A DNA stretch of 64,000 bases from Sphingomicrobium marinum (GCF_026157105.1 NZ_JANPVQ010000001.1:46001-110000); one strand, 5' to 3'; shown: positions 1 through 8,267, numbered from the stretch's first letter. Translations and numbers: made by a program. The notes: generated by a model from the sequence alone, not told the origin.

Positions 1-154
1 CTACGGTCTCAGCCTCATCTGGACGCCGATGGATTATATCCGGCTAATGGCGCAGTATCAGCGCCTCGACATCAGCGATGCCGCGATCTTGAATGGCCTC
101 GACGCCGATTATTCGGTCGACGTGGTCGGCGCCCGCGCGCAGGTCGAATTCTAA
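1..154 (+). CDS. Phosphate-selective porin (OprO/OprP-like), C-terminal end only
   Basis: Only the last 51 codons are in the window; the gene begins upstream. The tail alternates hydrophobic and polar residues as in a beta-barrel, contains YGLSLIWTP and VVGARAQVEF, and ends in phenylalanine, the usual C-terminal signal for outer-membrane insertion. The ending resembles the OprO/OprP family, trimeric anion/phosphate porins. The convergent phoU gene right after it fits a phosphate-uptake neighbourhood. The assignment is by resemblance of a short fragment; another 16-18-stranded porin family is possible. Confidence 0.55.
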   Translation, partial: YGLSLIWTPMDYIRLMAQYQRLDISDAAILNGLDADYSVDVVGARAQVEF

Positions 155-178
155 AGAGTGTCTGGCGCGGACCGGCGC

Positions 179-856
179 CTAGGCGTCGGTCCGTTCGGGC
201 ATCGCTTCGCCGGTCGCGGCATAATGCACGAATTCGGCGATATTGGTGGCATGATCGCCAATCCGCTCGAGATGCTTGGCGATGAAGAGCGCGTGCGCGC
301 GCTCGGCAATCCCGCTGGCATCGGCGGCCATGGCCCCCAGCGAGTCGGTGAAGATCTTCGAATAGAGATCGTCGATATCGTCGTCGCGGACGGCGATTTC
401 CCTGGCCAGCTCGCTATCGCCTTTCTTGAAAGCGGTGAGCGCCATCGCCACCAGATCGGCGGCCAGGCTGCCCATCTTGATCAGCGGATCGATCGTCTCG
501 GGCTCGCGCTTTTCGAGCTGCGGGATACGCTTGGCGACATTCTTGGCATAGTCGCCGATACGTTCGACCACCGCCGCAATCTTGAGTACGGCAACGACGT
601 CGCGAAGATCGTCCGCCATGGGCGCGCGCAGCGCCAGCGTACGGATCGCGAGCTGGTCGATCTTCTGTTCGAGCTTGTCGATCTGCGCGTCCTGCTCGAC
701 GACTTTCTTGGCCAGCTTCGCATCGCCGGTCTGGAGCGCCTTGATTGCTTGATCGATCGCCTTTTGCGCCCGCTTGCCGATCTTGTCGGTGAGCGCGTGA
801 AGCTTGTCGATATCGTTATCGAACGCGGGATTGGTGTGGTTTGGTACGCTAGCCAT
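179..856 (-). CDS. phoU: Phosphate signalling regulator PhoU
   Basis: 225 residues, the usual length for PhoU, which is two three-helix bundles. Each half carries the family's acidic signature: D-D-I-D-D-L-Y around residue 165 and an equivalent acidic segment in the first half, plus A-R-x-x-x-R-I-x-D-H-A-x-N-I-A-E near the C-terminus (ERIGDHATNIAEF). These acidic patches bind metal. PhoU dampens PhoR/PhoB signalling through the PstSCAB transporter at the cytoplasmic membrane. Here it stands alone: no pst or phoB gene lies beside it in the window, although an apparent phosphate porin ends just to the left, converging on it. The ATG at 856 keeps the standard N-terminus, but no clear Shine-Dalgarno sequence precedes it. 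Confidence 0.93.
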   Translation of the reverse strand: MASVPNHTNPAFDNDIDKLHALTDKIGKRAQKAIDQAIKALQTGDAKLAKKVVEQDAQIDKLEQKIDQLAIRTLALRAPMADDLRDVVAVLKIAAVVERIGDYAKNVAKRIPQLEKREPETIDPLIKMGSLAADLVAMALTAFKKGDSELAREIAVRDDDIDDLYSKIFTDSLGAMAADASGIAERAHALFIAKHLERIGDHATNIAEFVHYAATGEAMPERTDA

Positions 857-858
857 AA

Positions 859-879
859 TGTGACCGTTCTATGACAAAA
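859..879 (-). promoter_or_regulatory. Possible Pho-box-like repeat before phoU
   Basis: Read on the minus strand this is TTTTGTCATAGAACGGTCACA. TGTCA and GGTCA are spaced 11 bp apart, as in PhoB boxes. It sits only a few bases before the phoU start codon, which is too close for a normal PhoB-activated promoter of that gene. It may be a chance match. Confidence 0.2.
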
Positions 880-1005
880 GTGTTGCGATTTCCAGACTCA
901 ATATCTTGCAGCGCTTAAAAAACCGTCGATTTCAGAAAGTTACGCCGCCGAAAGGCCCGGAACTCGCGCGCGCATCGACCCGTTGATTGCCCAAAGGAGA
1001 CAAAA

Positions 1006-1164
1006 ATGGGTAATCTTATTCTAGCAATCGCATCGATTTTGCTGCCGCCGCTGGGCGTCGCGCTCGGTAAGGGCATTGGTGGGACCTTCCTCGTCAACCT
1101 CGTGCTGACGCTGCTGTTTTTCATTCCCGGCGTTCTGCACGCACTATATGTAAATTTTATGTAG
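1006..1164 (+). CDS. YqaE/Pmp3-family small membrane protein
   Basis: A 52-residue protein with two hydrophobic helices, too short for routine ORF calling. The order ILLPPLGVALGKG, then a loop, then LTLLFFIPGVLHALYV is the Pmp3/YqaE/UPF0057 signature (PPLGV in helix 1, PGxxHAxYV in helix 2). A strong Shine-Dalgarno sequence, AAAGGAGA at 993-1000, precedes the ATG. Members sit in the cytoplasmic membrane and are often induced by salt or membrane stress; their biochemical role is not settled. A terminator follows at 1221-1259, so it is probably a one-gene transcript. The family call is firm despite the size. Confidence 0.9.
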   Translation: MGNLILAIASILLPPLGVALGKGIGGTFLVNLVLTLLFFIPGVLHALYVNFM

Positions 1165-1220
1165 TTACGTAGTTGGAAGGCCGTTTCAGCGTCCGGCGCT
1201 TGGCTCGCCATTGAAACAAT

Positions 1221-1259
1221 ATCGCCGCACGGTTTATTGCCGGCGCGGCGATTTTTTTA
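1221..1259 (+). terminator. Intrinsic terminator after the YqaE-like gene
   Basis: A perfect 8-bp stem, ATCGCCGC with GCGGCGAT, separated by 16 nt and followed by a run of seven T. It ends the small membrane-protein transcript. Confidence 0.85.
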
Positions 1260-1307
1260 GAACACACGCCGCTTCAATCGCGGCGCCTTCATGCTACCGT
1301 CGTCGGC

Positions 1308-2381
1308 ATGGCGCGTGACCCGATCTACCGATTTGGCGACTTTACTTTCGACAAGGCGCAATGCCGCCTGCAACGCGGTGGAACGTCGGTAGATCTCAGC
1401 CCACGATATATCGACGTCCTTCATCTGCTGGTAGCCAACGCGGGCGACCTAATAAGTCGCGACCGCTTCTTCGAAGAAGCCTGGAGCGGCGTTACCGTTG
1501 GCGACGAGGCACTGAGCCAGGCCATCAAGGATCTGCGCCGCGCGCTCGGCGACAGTGCTACCTCTCCAACCTACATCGAAACCGTGCCCAAACGGGGCTA
1601 TCGCTTCATTGCCGATGTCTCCGCCCAGGAGAACGATCGCTCCGATCCCGCGAAGCCGGCTCGGCCATCGCTGTCACGGCTTGTGCTCGGCGGAACACTG
1701 GGGGGTACCGCGGCGGGTGCGTTAGGCGGTCTCGTCTATGGGCTGGTTGCCGGCATGGGAAACGATGCGGCGCTCATCATCTTGCTGGTCATGACATTAT
1801 TGACTGCGGTCATCGCATTTGTCGGAAGCCTCGCTTTGTGCCTCGGCATGGCCGCAGCCGCCAGGATAGCGCGGCGCGACTGGCTATTTTCGATCGGCGG
1901 TGCCGCTCTAGGCGGCTTCATCATCGGCGAATTGTTTCACAGCATTGCGAGCAGCAGCTTCTCAATCTTCGTCGGGCGCGCGCACACCGACTTCACCGGC
2001 GGGCTAGAGGGTGCCGCGCTGGGAGCGGCAATCGCGTTGGGCGCGCGCTACGCGGGCGGCATCGAGGGGCGTTGGCCCCGACCGGTCCTCGGCGGCGCGC
2101 TTGGCGGAGCGCTGGCCGGCATCGCTCTTTCACTGTTGGGGGGCAAGCTCATGGCGGCGAGCCTCGCAGCGCTCGCCAGAAGCTTCCACGGGTCTACGCT
2201 CGAACTTGGCTTTTTTGGCCGTTTTTCAGGATCGGACGGTCTTGATCCACTCGCACAGGCCGCCGTGGCTGGCTGCGAAGGTCTGCTGTTCGGCGCAGGG
2301 ATCGTGTCCGGCATCGTTCTGGCCGCACGCTCTGCTCAAGAGAATTTCACGACTTCCTCACCTTCCGCTCATTCCTTTTGA
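1308..2381 (+). CDS. Winged-helix (OmpR/CadC-type) DNA-binding protein with membrane domain
   Basis: 357 residues. Residues about 5-105 form a Trans_reg_C winged helix: YRFGDFTFD, then LSPRYIDVLHLL, the recognition region ending LRRALGD, and the closing YIETVPKRGYRF hairpin. The rest is glycine/alanine-rich with roughly six hydrophobic segments between residues 125 and 345. The order, DNA binding first and then membrane, is that of ToxR/CadC-like one-component regulators. Most CadC-type relatives have one membrane helix and a periplasmic or TPR domain, so the multi-helix tail here is unusual. The next gene, also membranous, starts 49 bp downstream and may be its target or partner. The signal sensed cannot be inferred. 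Confidence 0.75.
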   Translation: MARDPIYRFGDFTFDKAQCRLQRGGTSVDLSPRYIDVLHLLVANAGDLISRDRFFEEAWSGVTVGDEALSQAIKDLRRALGDSATSPTYIETVPKRGYRFIADVSAQENDRSDPAKPARPSLSRLVLGGTLGGTAAGALGGLVYGLVAGMGNDAALIILLVMTLLTAVIAFVGSLALCLGMAAAARIARRDWLFSIGGAALGGFIIGELFHSIASSSFSIFVGRAHTDFTGGLEGAALGAAIALGARYAGGIEGRWPRPVLGGALGGALAGIALSLLGGKLMAASLAALARSFHGSTLELGFFGRFSGSDGLDPLAQAAVAGCEGLLFGAGIVSGIVLAARSAQENFTTSSPSAHSF

Positions 2382-2430
2382 GCGGTGGCCGCGCATGTCG
2401 TGCGGCATCAACGGAAAGAGGAATACGATC

Positions 2431-2994
2431 ATGACTGATTCGCAATCGACCCTTCGCAAACTGCGTGTCGCAGGTTGGACGACCGTTGGGCTGCTGCTGG
2501 TTCTGCCTGCCGCTGCAATGGGTCTGCAAGTCGAAGGCGTGGATTGGGGGCCCGGAGATTTCATCGTCGCGACCGTTCTTCTCGTCGGATCCGGACTGGC
2601 GATCGAAGGATTAGTCCGGGTCAGTGACAATGCCGCCTACCGCCTTGGCGCTGCGCTCGCTGTTTTTGCCACGCTTTTCATGATCTGGTCGAACCTCGCG
2701 GTCGGTATCGTCGGATCGGAAAACGACCCGTTCAACGCGCTATATTTCCTGCTCATCCCGATCATCGGTCTCGGCGCGCTGGTCGCCCGCTTGTCGGCGA
2801 GCGGAATGGCCAAGGTGATGGCGCTGGCCGCGCTTTTCCCGGTTGGCATGGCGATCGCCGCCCTCCTGCTCGGCAAGCATCTCCAGCCGATCGATTCGAT
2901 CGTCGAAGTGGTGGGCGCTAACGCGCTGTTCGTCACGCTCTATGGTGTCAGCGCGCTGCTCTTTTCGAAGGCAGCGCGGCAACGCGATCGTTAG
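2431..2994 (+). CDS. Conserved hypothetical membrane protein
   Basis: 187 residues with about five hydrophobic helices: roughly 15-35, 45-62, 70-92, 103-122 and 128-147, plus a final segment near 160-178. Motifs include VDWGPGDFIVA and NLAVGIVGSENDP, which recur in a widespread uncharacterised membrane family. I start at ATG 2431, which has AAAGAGGA at 2415-2422, rather than at the longer in-frame opening, whose extra N-terminus overlaps the preceding gene in another frame and looks non-coding. Same strand as the winged-helix membrane regulator upstream. No function can be assigned. Its stop overlaps the end of the convergent cyclophilin gene by 4 bp. Confidence 0.7.
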   Translation: MTDSQSTLRKLRVAGWTTVGLLLVLPAAAMGLQVEGVDWGPGDFIVATVLLVGSGLAIEGLVRVSDNAAYRLGAALAVFATLFMIWSNLAVGIVGSENDPFNALYFLLIPIIGLGALVARLSASGMAKVMALAALFPVGMAIAALLLGKHLQPIDSIVEVVGANALFVTLYGVSALLFSKAARQRDR

Positions 2995-3638
2995 TCGCCG
3001 TCCACCCGCTCGGCACCGGTGATCTTGACCGGGTCGGCGAGCATCTGGCCCTTCATCACGCCCTCGCCTTTGTCGGGATCGATCGGCGCGGCATAGATCG
3101 CCTCCACCACGTCCATGCCTTCGACCACTCGGCCGAACGGCGCAAAACCTGGACCATTGTCACAGCAATCGAAGCCGGGGATCGGCGCCATCGCGATGTA
3201 GAAGTCGGATCGACCGGTGCCGGGACCGGCATTGATGAGCGCAATCGTGCCGCGCTCATGCTTGAGCCCTGTCTCGTTGGTCGGCTCATGCGCGATGGGA
3301 TCATGCGTCTTGTCGAGACGCCGTACGCCGAACTGGGCGAGGCCGGTGTCGCCAAAGGGCATGGCACGATAGAATTCCGCAAACTCAATGTAGCCGTCAT
3401 CGACATAGGCCAGGAAATTGGCGGTCGTGATCGGTGCGCGGCCGCGATCCAGCTCGAGCACGATCCGGCCCATCGTGGTATCGATGGCCACGGTGACGAG
3501 ATCTTCGGCAGGCGCTTCGTCAGCGTCTTCGGCGACTTCTTCGACAACCGGTGCGGGCGCGGCATCATGGGCGGGATCGACGGGGGCGTCCTGCACGGCG
3601 GCGAGGAGCAAAGCGAGGCTGGTTACGGTGATACTCAT
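2991..3638 (-). CDS. Cyclophilin-type peptidyl-prolyl cis-trans isomerase, exported
   Basis: 215 residues. The N-terminus MSITVTSLALLLAAVQDAP is a short signal peptide, followed by an Ala/Pro/Glu-rich linker to about residue 45. The cyclophilin fold starts at TVAIDTTMGRIVLELD, with TTANFLAYVDDGYI, a modified F-x-x-A-x-x-P active-site stretch (YIAMAPIPGFDCCDNG) and FAPFGRVVEGMDVV. It should catalyse proline isomerisation in periplasmic proteins. The usual F-H-R active-site arginine region reads EFYRAMPFG and the Q-G motif is changed, so activity may be weak, as in several bacterial members. Divergent from ctaB, with about 80 bp between the start codons. Confidence 0.85.
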   Translation of the reverse strand: MSITVTSLALLLAAVQDAPVDPAHDAAPAPVVEEVAEDADEAPAEDLVTVAIDTTMGRIVLELDRGRAPITTANFLAYVDDGYIEFAEFYRAMPFGDTGLAQFGVRRLDKTHDPIAHEPTNETGLKHERGTIALINAGPGTGRSDFYIAMAPIPGFDCCDNGPGFAPFGRVVEGMDVVEAIYAAPIDPDKGEGVMKGQMLADPVKITGAERVDGD

Positions 3639-3717
3639 GACCTGAGAATAATCGAGAGCGCCCCCGCCCGAAAGCCCCTCTTTTGCTTAATGAAATCTGC
3701 CTTTATAGGGGCCGCAA

Positions 3718-4644
3718 ATGACATTGATTCCCGCCCCCGAGACCGTCGCGCCGACACCGGCGATGCCGAGCGACTGGCGCGACCTGTTCGCGCTGACCAA
3801 GCCGCGCGTGATGACGCTGGTCGTCTTCACCGCGCTTTGCGGCCTGATCGCGGCGCCGGGCGGCATCCACCCGATCCTCGGCTTCACGGCAATCCTGTGC
3901 ATCGCGGTTGGCGCCGGCGCGGCCGGCGCGCTCAACCAGTGGTACGAGGCGGATATCGACGCCAAGATGAAGCGCACCGCATCGCGCCCGCTGCCGGGCG
4001 GCCGCGTAAGCCGCGAGAGCGCGCTGCATTTCGGTGTCGGGCTGTCCTTCTTCAGCGTGATCCTGATGGGCGTGGCCACCAACGTGCTTGCTGCCGCGAT
4101 CCTTGCTTTTTCGATCTTCTTTTATGCGGTGGTTTACACAATGTGGCTCAAGCCGCGCACCGCGCAGAATATTGTCATCGGGGGCGCTGCCGGCGCCTTT
4201 CCGCCGCTGATCGGCTGGGCCGCGGTAACGGGCGATGTCACCGTCATGCCGGCGCTGCTGTTCGCCATCATCTTCCTGTGGACGCCGCCGCATTTCTGGG
4301 CGCTCAGCCTGTTCGTGAAGATCGATTACGAAAAAGCCAATATTCCCATGCTGCCCGTGGTCGCGGGCATTGCGTCGACGCGCCGCCACATCCTGCTCTA
4401 CACGTTGCCGATGGTCGCTGCGGCGATTGCGCCTTGGCCGCTCGGGTTCGCCGGGCCGATCTACGGCGCCACGAGCGTCGCGCTGAATGCCGTCTTCCTA
4501 TACTTCGCGCTGCGCGTGGCGATGAGCCGCACGACCGAACCCAAGGACATGAAGGCCGAAAAGAAATTGTTCGGCTTCTCGATCCTCTATCTGTTCGTCC
4601 TCTACGCGGCGCTCGTCGCCGATCGCCTCGTTCCGCTGGCCTGA
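3718..4644 (+). CDS. ctaB: Protoheme IX farnesyltransferase (heme O synthase)
   Basis: 308 residues. A UbiA-type prenyltransferase of the cytoplasmic membrane that adds a farnesyl group to heme B to give heme O, needed for the aa3-type oxidase. Visible: LTKPRVMTL near the N-terminus, the first Asp-rich site [21 protein letters not shown] with the family's N-x-x-x-D-x-x-x-D and R-T-x-x-R-P, and [13 protein letters not shown] with the second loop signature. About nine hydrophobic helices follow. First gene of an assembly cluster that continues with a 46-residue membrane peptide, ctaG, ctaE and SURF1. The oxidase subunits I and II, which usually precede ctaB, are not here; a cyclophilin gene lies divergently upstream. 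Confidence 0.96.
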   Translation: MTLIPAPETVAPTPAMPSDWRDLFALTKPRVMTLVVFTALCGLIAAPGGIHPILGFTAILCIAVGAGAAGALNQWYEADIDAKMKRTASRPLPGGRVSRESALHFGVGLSFFSVILMGVATNVLAAAILAFSIFFYAVVYTMWLKPRTAQNIVIGGAAGAFPPLIGWAAVTGDVTVMPALLFAIIFLWTPPHFWALSLFVKIDYEKANIPMLPVVAGIASTRRHILLYTLPMVAAAIAPWPLGFAGPIYGATSVALNAVFLYFALRVAMSRTTEPKDMKAEKKLFGFSILYLFVLYAALVADRLVPLA

Positions 4645-4652
4645 GAAAGCAT

Positions 4653-4793
4653 ATGACCAACCAACCGCCATTCGACGAAGCCGAAGTTCGACGCCGCCAG
4701 AAAGCGCGCAGTCGCATCATGGCGCTGGGCCTGCTGGCCTTCGTCGCGCTCGTCTTCGGTATCACCATTGCCAAGCTGGGTATCTGGGGATGA
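4653..4793 (+). CDS. 46-residue single-helix membrane protein in the cox cluster (CoxF-like position)
   Basis: Begins at ATG 4653, eight bases after the ctaB stop, and ends in an ATGA overlap with ctaG, which supports it as a translated gene. The N-terminus is acidic/basic (FDEAEVRRRQKARSRI) and is followed by one hydrophobic helix, LGLLAFVALVFGITIAKL. A small protein of this form between ctaB and ctaG is common in alphaproteobacterial oxidase operons and is sometimes called CoxF. Its role is thought to be in oxidase assembly but is poorly defined. Identification is by position, size and topology. Confidence 0.8.
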   Translation: MTNQPPFDEAEVRRRQKARSRIMALGLLAFVALVFGITIAKLGIWG

Positions 4794-5338
4794 CCAGCGC
4801 AGCACTCGGTAACGCCAACGCCAAAACCGCGCTCAAGATGGCGCTGTTTGCATTGGGCATGCTCGGCCTCGCCTTTGCCAGCGTGCCGCTCTACCGCGTC
4901 TTTTGCCAGGTCACCGGCTTTGGCGGCACCACGCAAGTCGCCGCCACCGCGCCGGGCGCGGTTGCCGGGGAAATCGGCGTGCGTTTCGATGCCAACGTCA
5001 ATGGCGTGCCGTGGCGCTTCAAGCCAAAGCAGACGACTGTACGCATCGCGCCGGGCGCGCGTACGCAGGTCGCTTACGAGGCCACCAGCCTCGTCGCCCG
5101 TCCCACGTCGGGCACCGCGACCTTCAACGTCACGCCCGCCATCGCCGGCCAGTATTTCAGCAAGATCGAATGTTTCTGCTTCACCGAACAAACGCTTGAA
5201 GCAGGCCAGAGCGTCGACATGCCCGTCATCTTTTTCGTCGATCCGGCGATCAAGGAAGACCCCGATACCGCGCACATCGACGAAATCACCCTAAGCTACA
5301 CGTTTTTCCCCTTGGAAAAGCAGGCCGCCTCACGCTAG
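4790..5338 (+). CDS. ctaG: Cytochrome c oxidase copper chaperone CtaG/Cox11
   Basis: 182 residues. One N-terminal membrane anchor (about 14-36, ending VPLYRVFCQVTGFGG) and a periplasmic immunoglobulin-like copper domain. The copper site IECFCFTEQ (C-F-C-F) and the upstream anchor-proximal cysteine of VFCQ are present, followed by VDMPVIFFVDP, all Cox11 hallmarks. It delivers copper to the CuB centre of subunit I. Starts inside the stop of the 46-residue peptide gene (ATGA), implying coupled translation; ctaE begins 31 bp downstream. Confidence 0.96.
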   Translation: MTSAALGNANAKTALKMALFALGMLGLAFASVPLYRVFCQVTGFGGTTQVAATAPGAVAGEIGVRFDANVNGVPWRFKPKQTTVRIAPGARTQVAYEATSLVARPTSGTATFNVTPAIAGQYFSKIECFCFTEQTLEAGQSVDMPVIFFVDPAIKEDPDTAHIDEITLSYTFFPLEKQAASR

Positions 5339-5369
5339 AGCGCGGCATACCCAAACCTGAGGACACATC

Positions 5370-6197
5370 ATGGCCGGTACCGTCAATCACGATTATCACA
5401 TCCTTCCGCCGTCGATCTGGCCGCTTATCGGTTCGATCAGCGCGATCCTGATGTTTGGCGGCCTGGTCTTCTGGATGCACGACAGCGCCTACGGCCAGTA
5501 CGTCTTCGGCGCCGGTTTCATCGGTGTTCTCTTCACCATGCTGATGTGGTGGATGGATGTTCGCAAGGAAGCCAATTCGGGCGATCACACCCCGGTGGTG
5601 CAGCTGCATCACCGTTACGGCATGATCCTCTTTATAGCGTCTGAAGTCATGTTCTTCGTTGCCTGGTTCTGGGCCTATTTCAATGCCTCGCTGTTCCCGC
5701 CGATGGTCGACGCAATCGGCGGTGAATGGCCGCCGGCGGGCATGGAAGTGCTCAATCCCTTCGGCTACCCGCTGCTCAACACGCTGATCCTGCTATGTTC
5801 GGGCACCACGGTCACCTGGGCGCACCACGCGCTGATCCACGGCAACCGCAAGGACTTCAAGACGGGTCTCTTGCTGACCATCATTCTCGGCCTCGTGTTC
5901 ACCGCGATCCAGGCGTATGAATATGGCGTCGCGCCCTTCTATTTCGACAAGGCCGACGGCGGCAACATTTATTCGTCGACCTTCTTCATGGCGACCGGCT
6001 TTCACGGTTTCCACGTCATCGTGGGCACCATCTTCCTGATCGTATGCTACCTGCGCGCGCGTGCTGGTGACTTCACCCCCAAGCAGCATTTCGGTTTCGA
6101 AGCGGCAGCCTGGTACTGGCACTTTGTCGACGTCGTCTGGCTGTTCCTCTTCGCCACCATCTACGTCTGGGGCGGCTGGGGCGCGACTTACCACTAG
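5370..6197 (+). CDS. ctaE: Cytochrome c oxidase subunit III
   Basis: 275 residues with the seven-helix subunit III pattern. Family landmarks: HDYHILPPSIWPL at the N-terminus, RYGMILFIASEVMFF with the conserved glutamate in helix III, GTTVTWAHHALIHG, the FYFDKADGGNIYSSTFFMATGFHGFHV block with its paired glycine/histidines, and HFVDVVWLFLFATIYVWGGWG at the end. It is part of the aa3-type oxidase and lines the proton-uptake side. SURF1 follows six bases after the stop. The DUF983 gene often found between these two in relatives is absent. Confidence 0.97.
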   Translation: MAGTVNHDYHILPPSIWPLIGSISAILMFGGLVFWMHDSAYGQYVFGAGFIGVLFTMLMWWMDVRKEANSGDHTPVVQLHHRYGMILFIASEVMFFVAWFWAYFNASLFPPMVDAIGGEWPPAGMEVLNPFGYPLLNTLILLCSGTTVTWAHHALIHGNRKDFKTGLLLTIILGLVFTAIQAYEYGVAPFYFDKADGGNIYSSTFFMATGFHGFHVIVGTIFLIVCYLRARAGDFTPKQHFGFEAAAWYWHFVDVVWLFLFATIYVWGGWGATYH

Positions 6198-6203
6198 AGC
6201 CGC

Positions 6204-6776
6204 ATGAGGCTGCTGAGCCACCTCGTCGTATTCATCGCCGTCGCGATTCTCTTCGCGCTTGGCGTGTGGCAGCTGGACCGCGCGCGCTGGAAAGAGGCAC
6301 TCCTCGCCGAATATGAAGCGGCGGCTGACCGGCCCGCCGTGGACTTCCCCTATGCGAGCGACGACCCGCCTCTATTTCGCCGGTCAGCTGTGACCTGCGA
6401 GCGCGTAAAGGGCTGGCGCGATGTCGCGGGGGCGAACGAAGCCGGACGCAGTGGTTACGCCCACGTCGCGACCTGCACCAATGGGCCAAACGACTTCGCC
6501 GTCGAAACGGGGTGGAGCACCGATCCGAACGCCGGACGCGATTGGACGGGCGGCAACGTCTCTGGCGTGATCGGCCCCGACGGCACCTATGGCTACCGGC
6601 TGGTGTCGAGCGAAGGGCTGGGCGGCCTCGAGGCCAGCGCGCCGCCTTCCCCCGATGCGGTGCGCAACAACCATCGCAGCTATGCCGTGCAGTGGTTCAT
6701 CTTCGCGTTTCTGGCAGCCGGCATCTACCTGCTCGCGCTACGCAAGAAGATTCGCGAGGAACGCGCCGATGGATAA
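6204..6776 (+). CDS. SURF1-family oxidase assembly protein
   Basis: 190 residues, short for the family (commonly 220-250). The layout is right: an N-terminal helix (VVFIAVAILFALGVWQLDRARWK, including the conserved G-x-W-Q-x-x-R), a periplasmic domain with VKGWRDVAG and YGYRLVSSEGLGGLEASAPPSP, the N-N-H-x-x-Y-A-x-Q-W-F signature (NNHRSYAVQWF), and the second helix near the C-terminus. SURF1 helps insert heme A into subunit I. Its stop overlaps the start of the methyltransferase gene by 8 bp. Confidence 0.9.
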   Translation: MRLLSHLVVFIAVAILFALGVWQLDRARWKEALLAEYEAAADRPAVDFPYASDDPPLFRRSAVTCERVKGWRDVAGANEAGRSGYAHVATCTNGPNDFAVETGWSTDPNAGRDWTGGNVSGVIGPDGTYGYRLVSSEGLGGLEASAPPSPDAVRNNHRSYAVQWFIFAFLAAGIYLLALRKKIREERADG

Positions 6777-7635
6777 GCTTACTACCCTAGTGGCCGAGCC
6801 GTGGGACGATTGGGCGCTGATCGATTCGGGCGACGGTCAGAAATACGAACGCTATGGCGACATCCGGGTCGTCCGGCCCGAACCGCAGGCCATGTGGCCG
6901 CGCGCCAGTGACGACTGGGCGCCCCACGCCACCTTCATGCCGGCGAGCGACGAAGACGGGCGCGGACGCTGGGTCGAACATAGCCATGTTCCGGCCAGCT
7001 GGGAGCTGTCGCGCGGCACGGTTAAATTCAACGCCAGCCTGACCCCCTTTCGCCATCTTGCTTTCTTCCCCGACATGGCGCCGCAGTGGGACTTTGCGCG
7101 CGAGCGGCTGGGCCCGGGCAGCGAAGCGATGAACCTGTTCGGCTATACCGGCGTGGGCACACTGCAAATGAGCGAGACCGGCGCCAACCTTGTCCATGTC
7201 GATGCGTCCAAGAAGTCGGTCGACGGCGCGCGCGAGAATGCCGCGCTGTCAGGCATGGAAGCCAATCCCATCCGCTGGCTGGTTGAAGACGCTGCCAAAT
7301 TTGCCGCGCGCGAGGTGCGCCGCGGGCGCCGCTATGACGGCATCATGCTCGACCCGCCCAAGTTCGGGCGCGGGCCCAAGGGCGAACGCTGGCAGCTCGA
7401 AGAACAGCTCGCCCCGCTGGTCGGCGATTGCGCGCAGCTGCTCGATGACAAGAGCCGCTTCTTGATCCTAACCGTCTATGCGGTGCGCATGAGCGCGCTT
7501 GCCGTCGGTGAACTGGTGCGCCAGTCCACCGCGAATCTGGGCGGCACGGTCGAGCTGGGCGAGATGAGCGTACGCGAGGAACGTCGAGGACTGTTGCTAC
7601 CGACAGCGATCTTTGCGCGCTGGAGCCGCGCCTAG
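6769..7635 (+). CDS. Class I SAM-dependent methyltransferase (RlmI/RlmK-like rRNA type)
   Basis: 288 residues from the ATG at 6769. The SAM-binding motif I is MNLFGYTGVGTLQMS, motif II is LVHVDASKKSVDGARENA, and the catalytic motif is MLDPPKFGRGPKGERW. D-P-P-K-F-G is typical of the RlmI/RlmK/YccW group, which methylate 23S rRNA cytosine or guanosine. No PUA domain is present at the N-terminus, so the exact RNA target is unknown. I prefer this start over the longer in-frame opening because that extension runs through SURF1 in another frame. Its end overlaps convergent ccmB by 4 bp. Confidence 0.85.
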   Translation: MDKLTTLVAEPWDDWALIDSGDGQKYERYGDIRVVRPEPQAMWPRASDDWAPHATFMPASDEDGRGRWVEHSHVPASWELSRGTVKFNASLTPFRHLAFFPDMAPQWDFARERLGPGSEAMNLFGYTGVGTLQMSETGANLVHVDASKKSVDGARENAALSGMEANPIRWLVEDAAKFAAREVRRGRRYDGIMLDPPKFGRGPKGERWQLEEQLAPLVGDCAQLLDDKSRFLILTVYAVRMSALAVGELVRQSTANLGGTVELGEMSVREERRGLLLPTAIFARWSRA

Positions 7636-8267
7636 GTCCGCGCCGCCCGGATCGCAGCGCCGGTCACGAACGGGCTGCCCGCCGCCAACAACAGCGCCAC
7701 CGCCAGCTCAAACTTGAGCGCCGCATTGCCCTCGAGCCCTGTCGCAGCCGCCCCGAAGATCAGCAATGGCACCGTGACGGGCAAGGCCACGATGCTGGCC
7801 AGCATTCCGCCGCGAGGCAGGCCTGCGGTCAGCGCGGCAGCCGCGACCGCGACTGACGCCAAGGCGGGCGTTCCGATGGCCAAGGCAAGCAGAATGCGTC
7901 CCAGACCTGGCCCGTCGACGCCGAGCATGGCGGCTGCGGGCAGCGCTGCGATCAGCAGCAGCGGGCCGAAGCTAAGCCACAGGCCGGTCGCCTTCGCGAG
8001 CCCGATCACTTCCTCGCTCACGCCGCGGATGGCGAGCTGGTCGATGGTGCCGTCTGCCAGATCGGGCTCGATCAGGCGCTCGACGGGCAACATCGCCGCC
8101 AACAATGCCGCGACCCACATGACGCCGCCACCGATCTGCGCCAGCAGGCGCGCGTCGGGGCCGACGCCGAATGGTACCAGCGCCGCTACCAGCAGGAAGA
8201 AGGCGATCGGCATCCATGTCGATGCGCCGAGGCTGCGGCGGACCTCGCGGATGATCAGCGCGGTCAT
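7632..8267 (-). CDS. ccmB: Heme exporter protein CcmB
   Basis: 211 residues, six hydrophobic helices, starting MTALIIREVRRSLG as usual for CcmB. The P-F-G-V-G-P-D segment, the cytoplasmic LPVERLIEPDLADGTIDQLA block (CcmB coupling region facing the ATPase) and SLPRGGMLASIVALPVTVPLLIFG-type helices are present. With CcmA it forms the ABC unit of cytochrome c maturation System I, which uses ATP to release holo-CcmE. The ATG at 8267 overlaps the ccmA stop (ATGA); a longer start is possible but lies inside ccmA. CcmC, CcmD and CcmE are not in the window. Confidence 0.93.
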   Translation of the reverse strand: MTALIIREVRRSLGASTWMPIAFFLLVAALVPFGVGPDARLLAQIGGGVMWVAALLAAMLPVERLIEPDLADGTIDQLAIRGVSEEVIGLAKATGLWLSFGPLLLIAALPAAAMLGVDGPGLGRILLALAIGTPALASVAVAAAALTAGLPRGGMLASIVALPVTVPLLIFGAAATGLEGNAALKFELAVALLLAAGSPFVTGAAIRAART

